From JAXHUH01 sp034211175 (lineage in GTDB: Bacteria > Actinomycetota > Acidimicrobiia > Acidimicrobiales > CAIXPF01): DNA of 64,000 nt. The number at the start of each line of letters is the position of its first letter. Within the stretch, counting starts at the first letter, position 1. The DNA lies in assembly GCA_034211175.1 (NCBI GenBank), contig JAXHUH010000220.1, positions 23,044-87,043 on the forward strand, in the 5' to 3' direction. Shown piece by piece: positions 58,821-64,000 of the stretch. The notes below the pieces were generated by a model. The model ran no database searches. It was not told where the DNA came from and saw only the letters and a list, made by a program, of their open reading frames with translations. Made by a program: the position numbers and the translations under genes.

Positions 58821-59620
58821 TCGAGGAGTGCGTCGGCGCCGCCGACGACCGGCTCGCCGTGTCCGAAGAGGATGGTGCCCACGTCGAGTCCCGCCAACGA
58901 GGCCGCGGACGTGTTGGCCGTGGCCATGTCCGGGGTGAACTCGGGGTTGGGGCCCGAGACCGTCTCGCCGTCGTCGCCGCCGGTGAGCGCGTCGCCGGCG
59001 ACGAGCACCCCGACGTCGGGGTCGAACACCGACACGTGGCCGGGGGTGTGGCCCGGCGTGTGGATGATCTGGAGGCCCGCGACCGCGTCCCCGTCGACCA
59101 GCGCCTCGAGCGCCCGCGGCGAGTCGATGCCCGACAGGTCGGCCTCGCCGGCGTAGCCGACGGCGTCGGGTGCCGCATCGAGCACGGGCGCGAGGCCGCC
59201 GACGTGGTCGCCGTGGAGGTGGGTGAGCACGACGTGGCGCACCTCGGGCCATCCGATCCCGAGCGCCGACAGGGCCGGGTCGAACCGGTCGGCGCCGCCG
59301 CTCGGACCGGTGTCGACCAGCACGGCCTCGCCGTCGCGCATCAGCAGGTAGGCGGACACGAAGCCGAACGAGACCCGCTCCCAGCGCCGCTGCTCACCGG
59401 GACCGGTCGTCGAGGAGGTCTCGTCGGACGGGGACTCCGAGACGGTGGTCGTCGTCGCGTCGCCGGTGGTGGTCGAGCGGACCGTGGTCGTCGACGCGGA
59501 CTCGCCGTCGGAGGTGGAGCTGCACGCCACGAACCCGGTGCCGAGGACGAGCGCCGCACCCGACCGTCGGCCGAGGCCGACGAGGAAGGTCCGGCGGTCG
59601 ATGCGCTCGAGGCTCGCCAT
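58799..59620 (-). CDS. Tat-exported metallo-beta-lactamase-fold lipoprotein
   Basis: 273 residues from ATG 59618-59620. RRTFLVGLGRR (about 9-19) is a twin-arginine motif, followed by a hydrophobic stretch ending in the lipobox GFVAC and a Thr/Ser-rich linker. The hydrolase core has HLHGDHVGGL, the later histidine in IIHTPGHTPGHVSVF, VLVAGDALTGG and ILFGHGEPVVGG. It is thus folded and metallated before export and then lipid-anchored outside. Substrate unknown; family members hydrolyse lactones, thioesters or glutathione adducts. Confidence 0.83.
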   Translation of the reverse strand: MASLERIDRRTFLVGLGRRSGAALVLGTGFVACSSTSDGESASTTTVRSTTTGDATTTTVSESPSDETSSTTGPGEQRRWERVSFGFVSAYLLMRDGEAVLVDTGPSGGADRFDPALSALGIGWPEVRHVVLTHLHGDHVGGLAPVLDAAPDAVGYAGEADLSGIDSPRALEALVDGDAVAGLQIIHTPGHTPGHVSVFDPDVGVLVAGDALTGGDDGETVSGPNPEFTPDMATANTSAASLAGLDVGTILFGHGEPVVGGADALLDQLAPSL

Positions 59621-59673
59621 GCACCGACGGTAGTCGCACCCCGACACCCAGTGCGCCCGCCGCCCCCAACCGC

Positions 59674-59725
59674 CGAACTGGCCTACCGATCTGCGCCGTG
59701 AGCGCGTGTTCTGTAGGCCAGAACG
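59674..59725 (+). repeat. Intergenic hairpin repeat E
   Basis: Nine-base perfect stem CTGGCCTAC (59678-59686) with GTAGGCCAG (59713-59721); ends CGAACTGG and CCAGAACGG. It begins 25 bases downstream of the AraC stop (minus strand) and resembles element D. Confidence 0.78.
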
Positions 59726-59749
59726 GGATGGCGGGTGTGGTTGGTGGGG

Positions 59750-60598
59750 TCAGGGGGTGGGGACGAGGTCAGGCTCGACCCGCATCGGGAGGGTCTCGGC
59801 GGCGAGCCATCCCGTCGGGCTGGCCCCGGTGAAGTCGCGCCAGTCGCGCACGAGGTGGGCCTGGTCGGCGTAGCCACAGGTCGCCGCGATGTCGGCGAGG
59901 GTGGCGGGGGCGGGCGCGCCGAAGAGCTCGACCGCCCGCTCGAACCGCAGGATCCGGCCCATCAGCTTCGGGGTGACCCCGAACTCGGCACGAAAGCACG
60001 CGGTCAGGTGCCGGCGGCTCCACGACACCTCCTCGGCCAGCGCGGCGACGCCGACGGCCCCGCCGGTCGCGACGAGGCGGTCCCACGCCCTTGCGACCTC
60101 GGGGCGGGGGCCGGGGGCGCGGCTGCGCACCAGGCCGACCAGCGTCCGGTCGAGCAGTGCGAACCGCTCGTCCCAGCTCGGTGTGGTGACGAGGCGCTCG
60201 CGCAGCTCGGCGGTCGGCGCCGCACCGAGGACCGCGTCGAGCGGGGCGATCGTCGATGCCAGCTCGCTCGCCGGCATCCCGAGGATGCTCCGCGCCCCGG
60301 CCGGGCTCAGCTGGATGTTGGCGCCGAACTGGCGGCCGTCGTGGTGGATGGCGATCGGTGAGCCGTGGAGACCGCCGATCGAGGTGTCGTACGAGCTGGC
60401 CATGGCGGCCGAGCTGCCCGACGCGGTGACCCGGAGCGGGCCGTCGAAGTCGATCACCAGGGTCAGGTGGCGCGACGGCTTGCCGATGTGGACGCCGGGC
60501 TCGAACCCGTCGAAGTGGTAGCCGACGTAGGAGTCGACCAGTCCGTGCAGCGGCGGCGCGGGTACGCCGAGCACACTCGTCGCAACGGACTCCGTCAT
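59750..60598 (-). CDS. AraC family transcriptional regulator
   Basis: 282 residues from ATG 60598. The C-terminal DNA-binding part has two helix-turn-helix units: VAALAEEVSWSRRHLTACFRAEFGVTPKLMGRILRFERAVEL and LADIAATCGYADQAHLVRDWRDFTGASPTGWL. The N-terminal 190 residues (GYHFDGFEPGVHIGKPSRHLTLVIDFDGPLRV ...) match the DUF6597 type found in proteins that sense small molecules in actinobacteria. Stand-alone regulator; target not apparent. Confidence 0.86.
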   Translation of the reverse strand: MTESVATSVLGVPAPPLHGLVDSYVGYHFDGFEPGVHIGKPSRHLTLVIDFDGPLRVTASGSSAAMASSYDTSIGGLHGSPIAIHHDGRQFGANIQLSPAGARSILGMPASELASTIAPLDAVLGAAPTAELRERLVTTPSWDERFALLDRTLVGLVRSRAPGPRPEVARAWDRLVATGGAVGVAALAEEVSWSRRHLTACFRAEFGVTPKLMGRILRFERAVELFGAPAPATLADIAATCGYADQAHLVRDWRDFTGASPTGWLAAETLPMRVEPDLVPTP

Positions 60599-60637
60599 GC
60601 TCCGAGGCTAGCCGGCGGTCGTCGCGCGCTCCCTTGG

Positions 60638-60691
60638 CGTTCTGGCGTGGTTCTCTGCTCTGTGCACCGTCGTCTTCCCACGCCAGTTCGG
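60638..60691 (+). repeat. Intergenic hairpin repeat F (type 1)
   Basis: CTGGCGTGG (60642-60650) and CCACGCCAG (60678-60686) form a perfect nine-base stem; ends CGTTCTGG and CCAGTTCGG. About 47 of 54 positions match the reverse complement of element A, 59 kb away. Confidence 0.82.
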
Positions 60692-60727
60692 GATGGGGGC
60701 CGGAACACGTCCTCGACGGGACGCGGG

Positions 60728-60757
60728 ACGACCGGTCCGGCGTTCCGGACCGGTCGT
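60728..60757 (-). terminator. Perfect 13-bp hairpin with CGTT loop
   Basis: ACGACCGGTCCGG (60728-60740) is exactly complementary to 60745-60757 with a four-base loop. It lies 136 bases downstream of the DUF1501 stop. A strong factor-independent-type hairpin without a T-run. Confidence 0.7.
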
Positions 60758-60861
60758 CGTGGACCTCGGTGTGCCGCCGTCCCGGCGGAGTTGATGTCCC
60801 GCAGGTCCCGCAGGCGGATGCGGGGCCCGATCGGGACGGGACGTCGACAGCCTCGGTCCGT

Positions 60862-60880
60862 CCCGGCCACGAGGGCCGGG
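60862..60880 (-). terminator. Hairpin directly after the DUF1501 gene
   Basis: CCCGGCC (60862-60868) and GGCCGGG (60874-60880) form a seven-base stem 12 bases after the stop codon on the minus strand. Confidence 0.6.
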
Positions 60881-60892
60881 GGTTCCCGCCGA

Positions 60893-62152
60893 TCAGCCGG
60901 TGGTGACCCCCACGAAGGTGTCGGGGATGGCGAAGTTCGGGAAGATCCGCTCGAGGTCGACGTTGTCGAGGCGGTTCGCGGCGATCTCCGCCAGGATCGT
61001 CCGGTAGTCGATCGTGACGTTCACGTCGCGGTCGCCGTCGTCGCGCGACAGCGTCGGCCAGTCGGTGTAGACGCCCTGGCTGATCCCGCCGCCCATGGCC
61101 AGCATCATGTTGCCGCGGCCGTGGTCGGTGCCGTTGTTGCCGTTCTCCTCGGTGGTGCGACCGAACTCGCTCACCACCACCACCGTGACCTCGGACATCG
61201 CCGAGCCCAGGTCGGTGTAGAACGCGGCCAGCCCGTCGGCCAGCTCCGCGGCCCGGCCGGCCATCCAGCCGTCGGTCGGCGAGCCCATGTTGTCGTGCAT
61301 GTCCCAGCCGCCGAAGTCGACGGTGGCGGCCCGCAGGCCCACGCCCGACTTGATCAGCCGGGCCACGTGGCCGAGCCCGCGGCCGAGGCCGTTGTCCCGG
61401 TACTCGGCGCCGTTGGCCGGGCCGAGGGAGTCCCAGTCGATCGAGCCCATGGTGCCCAGCGCACCGAGGGTGGACCCGGCGGCATCGCCGAGCGCCCCGG
61501 TCGCGGCCGCGTACATGTCCGAGAGCGCCGGGGCGACATCGTTGCGGACACCGCCGGGAAAGCCCTGGATGCCGAAGTTGCGGGGGTTCCACAGCGAGAT
61601 GGCGTTGCCGTAGCCCTTCAGCGACGACGACAGGCTGCCGCCGATGCCCACGCCGGAGAGCACCGACCCGCCGCCGGAGGAGGCGAGGTGACGGGCCAGC
61701 CAACCCGAGCCCGACGTCGTGATCGCACAGCGCTCGACGTACTCCTGGGCCTCGAAGTGGCTGCGCTTGTGGGGGGTGTCGTCCGGCAGGCCGGTGGCGT
61801 GGACCACGGCCAGGTCACCGGCGGCCCACGGGCCCTCGTAGAGCGCCGACATGGCCGGATGGAACCCGAAGAACCCGTTCAGGTCGAGGGCGCCGTTGGT
61901 CTGGCCGGGCTCGGGGATGGCGATCGACGAGCGGTTGTCGTAGTAGAGGCCCTCGCCGTAGGGCACGACCAGGCTGAGGCCGTCGGCGCCGCCCCGCAGG
62001 AAGACCTGCACGAGCACGTCGCCGGCCGCGGGGTTGGCCGGGTCGCCGAAGGCGAGGCGGGTGACCGCGGCGCCACTGAGGGCGAGCCCGGCGGCGCCGG
62101 CGCCGCCCCAGGTGATGAAGCGCCGACGGTCGAGTGAGGTGGTGGTTGCCAT
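60893..62152 (-). CDS. DUF1501 family secreted protein (Tat signal)
   Basis: 419 residues from ATG 62152. A twin-arginine signal (DRRRFITWGGAGAAGLALSGAAV) starts the protein. The core has VLVQVFLRGGADGLSLVVPYGEGLYYDNR, GFHPAMSALYEGPWAAGDLAVVHATGLPDDTPHKRSHFEAQ, TVDFGGWDMHDNM and TVVVVSEFGRTTEENGNNGTDHGRGNMMLAMGGG, features of the alkaline-phosphatase-like/sulfatase superfamily with candidate metal ligands. No activity has been established for the family. It is always found next to a DUF1800 gene, here 20 bases away, so both form a functional pair outside the membrane. Confidence 0.87.
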   Translation of the reverse strand: MATTTSLDRRRFITWGGAGAAGLALSGAAVTRLAFGDPANPAAGDVLVQVFLRGGADGLSLVVPYGEGLYYDNRSSIAIPEPGQTNGALDLNGFFGFHPAMSALYEGPWAAGDLAVVHATGLPDDTPHKRSHFEAQEYVERCAITTSGSGWLARHLASSGGGSVLSGVGIGGSLSSSLKGYGNAISLWNPRNFGIQGFPGGVRNDVAPALSDMYAAATGALGDAAGSTLGALGTMGSIDWDSLGPANGAEYRDNGLGRGLGHVARLIKSGVGLRAATVDFGGWDMHDNMGSPTDGWMAGRAAELADGLAAFYTDLGSAMSEVTVVVVSEFGRTTEENGNNGTDHGRGNMMLAMGGGISQGVYTDWPTLSRDDGDRDVNVTIDYRTILAEIAANRLDNVDLERIFPNFAIPDTFVGVTTG

Positions 62153-62172
62153 TGGTGTGTCCTCCGGGTCCG

Positions 62173-64000
62173 TCAGCGGAGCTGGAACGAGGGCGTGCAG
62201 AGCAGCAGTCCGACGAGAGACCGGAACCGTTGGTCGTCGAGATCCTCCTCGGTGACGGGGTCGGCCGCCGCCTTCTCGAAGAAGGCGAGCGCCGCGGCGC
62301 GATCGACGTCGCTCGGGGTCACGTCGACGAGGCGGGCGATGAGGTAGTCGACCAGCTCGCCGGCGGTGGCCGGCAGCTCCTCCGGCAGCAGGGCCCGCAG
62401 GTCGGTGCGGATGCCGTCGATGGAGTTGTTGGCGAGCCGTGCCGTGAGGCCCCAGCGCTCGAGCAGGCCGGCCGAGCTGGTCCAGTACTCGGCCACGTCC
62501 GGGTAGCCGTCCGGTGTCGACCAGGCGTAGGGGTGGTGGCCGATGTTGCGCAGCAGCGTCCGCAGGCGCTCGGCCGCCGTGCTCTGCGCCCCGGTCTCCA
62601 CCTCGGACTCGAGCGCCCGCAGCGCCGCCATCAGCAGCTCGAACGGCTTGCGGAACTTGGAGCCGCGGGCGGCCATGAACGCCGGGCTGGTCACGATGTG
62701 CTGCACGACCGGCGCGATGGCCGTGTCGTTGGCCAGGTACACCTGGGCGGCGCTCTCGATCAGCGCCGCGGGCGGCTCGTCGGCGACGAGGTTGCGGGTG
62801 AGCTTGTAGGCCAGGTGGCGCGCCGTCTCCGGGCGCCGGGCCAGGAAGTTCATCAGGCTGACGCCGTCCTGGTAGCCGGCCTGACCGCTGCTGCCGGCCG
62901 TCGACCACGCGCCGCCGAGGATGGAGACCGGGCCGGTGTAGTGGTAGTTGGCCTTGAACTCGAAGGTGTCCTGGCGGTTCGACTCGTTGATCGACCAGCC
63001 GGACATGACCTGGGAGACACCGATCACGTCGTCCTGGGTGTACGGCTCGGTGCCGTCCCAGAGGCCGAACGTGTGGAGCTCGAGGATCTCCCGGCCCCAG
63101 TTCTCGTTGACGCCCTGGTCGCTGTTGGCGTTGCTGCGGTAGTTGTCGAGGTAGCGCAGCATCGCCGGGCTGTGGGCGCTGGCGAGGAGCATGTCGGCGA
63201 ACGTGCCGAGCGCGTTGGCCCGGATCACGTCCCGCTCGTCCTGGTTCTTGAGCGAGGTCCACCGGCCGTCGCCGAGCAGGCTGATCGAGAAGTGGTTCGA
63301 CCAGAAGTCGACCAGGACCTCGAACAGCTGCCGCTTCGACGTCAGCGCCCGGACGATGCGGGCGTGGAGCAGCTCGTGCTCGTTCTGCTCGTGGCCCCGC
63401 TGGGAGTTCTGGGCGTTGGTGCCGGTCAGCGACGGGTAGCCGTTGGCCAGGATCGCCTCGGTCTCGCCGTCGTCGATCGACGCCGGGTCGAGCTGCTGCG
63501 CCAGCCACGCCTCGATGCCGAGCTCGTCGAGCTCGAGCCGCAGGGCCGGGGTGGCGCCGAAGGTGAGCCGACGGATGATGTGGGCGATCTCGTCGGAGCT
63601 CGACGTCAGCGGCGGCGGGGTGTTGCCCGGCTCCGTCGTCGTCGTGGTCGACTCGGTCGTGGTGGTCGGCTCGGCCGTGGTCGTCGTCGGCTCGGCCGTC
63701 GTCGAGGTCGGCGCCACCGTGGTGGTCGTCGGGTCGACCGTCGTGGTCGTGGAGCCGTCGACCACCGTCGTGGTCGTGGAGCCGTCGACCACCGACGTCG
63801 TCGACGAGTCGGGAGCCGTCGTCGAGGTCGGCGCCAGCGTGGTCGTCGTGGCCAGCGTCGTGGTGACGAGCGAGGTCGTCGTGTCGGCGACGGTCGTCGT
63901 GGTCGGATCGACGGTGGTCGTCGTCGGGTCGACCGTGGTCGTCGTCGTGCCGTCCGTCGGCGGGTCCGTCGGGTCAGTTGGGTTCGCCGGGGGCTCCGGG
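62173..64000 (-). CDS. DUF1800 family protein with long Thr-rich N-terminus (5' end beyond window)
   Basis: The conserved domain begins near 63600 (DEIAHIIRRLTFGATPALRLELDELGIEAWLAQQLDP) and continues through LVDFWSNHFSI, NENWGREILELHTFGLWDGTEPYTQDDVIGVSQVMSGW and FRKPFELLMAALRAL to 62173. Upstream the frame continues without a stop to the edge at 64000 as a Thr/Val/Asp/Pro repeat (blocks like VDPTTTT, VDGSTTTT), over 130 residues. The domain normally follows a signal peptide; the repeat resembles a glycosylated linker of a cell-surface protein. The true start and signal lie outside. It is paired with the DUF1501 gene. Confidence 0.85.
   Translation of the reverse strand, partial: PEPPANPTDPTDPPTDGTTTTTVDPTTTTVDPTTTTVADTTTSLVTTTLATTTTLAPTSTTAPDSSTTSVVDGSTTTTVVDGSTTTTVDPTTTTVAPTSTTAEPTTTTAEPTTTTESTTTTTEPGNTPPPLTSSSDEIAHIIRRLTFGATPALRLELDELGIEAWLAQQLDPASIDDGETEAILANGYPSLTGTNAQNSQRGHEQNEHELLHARIVRALTSKRQLFEVLVDFWSNHFSISLLGDGRWTSLKNQDERDVIRANALGTFADMLLASAHSPAMLRYLDNYRSNANSDQGVNENWGREILELHTFGLWDGTEPYTQDDVIGVSQVMSGWSINESNRQDTFEFKANYHYTGPVSILGGAWSTAGSSGQAGYQDGVSLMNFLARRPETARHLAYKLTRNLVADEPPAALIESAAQVYLANDTAIAPVVQHIVTSPAFMAARGSKFRKPFELLMAALRALESEVETGAQSTAAERLRTLLRNIGHHPYAWSTPDGYPDVAEYWTSSAGLLERWGLTARLANNSIDGIRTDLRALLPEELPATAGELVDYLIARLVDVTPSDVDRAAALAFFEKAAADPVTEEDLDDQRFRSLVGLLLCTPSFQLR

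Overview
The window is very GC-rich DNA with many GTG starts, GTGA/ATGA start-stop overlaps, -10 boxes of the TANNNT type (TACGGT, TAGAGT, TACGCT) placed 6-8 bases before apparently leaderless starts, and an actinobacterial gene repertoire: CaiB/BaiF CoA-transferases, acyl-CoA dehydrogenases, nitrobindin, SigE-like ECF sigma factors, an F420-type luciferase-like oxidoreductase and a DUF1800/DUF1501 pair. It fits an aerobic heterotrophic actinobacterium, perhaps of the Acidimicrobiia (inference). No rRNA, tRNA, CRISPR array, prophage or insertion sequence was found.

Layout. 1-1335: end of a urea-type ABC transporter (urtD partial, urtE). 1439-3340: nitrobindin, glutaredoxin-like protein, a VapBC module with a double-palindrome operator, a small secreted protein. 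3478-8290 (minus): a tightly coupled four-gene catabolic operon (aldehyde dehydrogenase, 3-hydroxyisobutyrate-type dehydrogenase, TcuA-like flavoprotein, metallo-beta-lactamase-fold hydrolase) with a likely operator at 8363. 8839-14654: a CoA-ester degradation cluster (two CoA-transferases, two acyl-CoA dehydrogenases, enoyl-CoA hydratase). 14724-23716: lipoproteins, hydrolases, another acyl-CoA dehydrogenase, a membrane-bound molybdopterin enzyme, a GSA-type aminotransferase, a SRPBCC protein. 24042-31860: a LysR reading frame that runs into DoxX without a stop, methyltransferase, MBL hydrolase, MFS exporter, ROK regulator divergent from a HAD phosphatase. 31976-35144: frameshifted SDR, then a coupled secreted protein / cytochrome c / ECF sigma / membrane anti-sigma-like set. 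36068-39188: exporter ABC protein behind a MerR-type promoter, then folD behind a ZTP riboswitch. 39204-42290: SigE-like sigma factor embedded between two paralogous membrane-anchored two-repeat proteins. 42473-50259: serine hydrolase, AraC and LysR regulators, EamA exporter, ABC-F protein, AlaX, J-domain-like protein. 51269-55026: heme operon hemN-hemH-hemY. 55168-64000: serine hydrolase, acyltransferase-domain protein, YihY, Tat lipoprotein MBL, AraC, and the secreted DUF1501/DUF1800 pair, whose Thr-rich N-terminus runs off the window.

The most unusual signal is not a gene: about a dozen intergenic hairpin repeats of 50-65 bases share the same ends (CGTTCTGG ... CCAGTTCGG or the reverse complement), mostly lie just downstream of stop codons on either strand, and usually carry the same two-base mismatch near the base of the stem. 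Four of them share their whole sequence, including two copies in opposite orientation 59 kb apart. This looks like a dispersed repeat family acting as, or having colonised, 3'-end/terminator sites.
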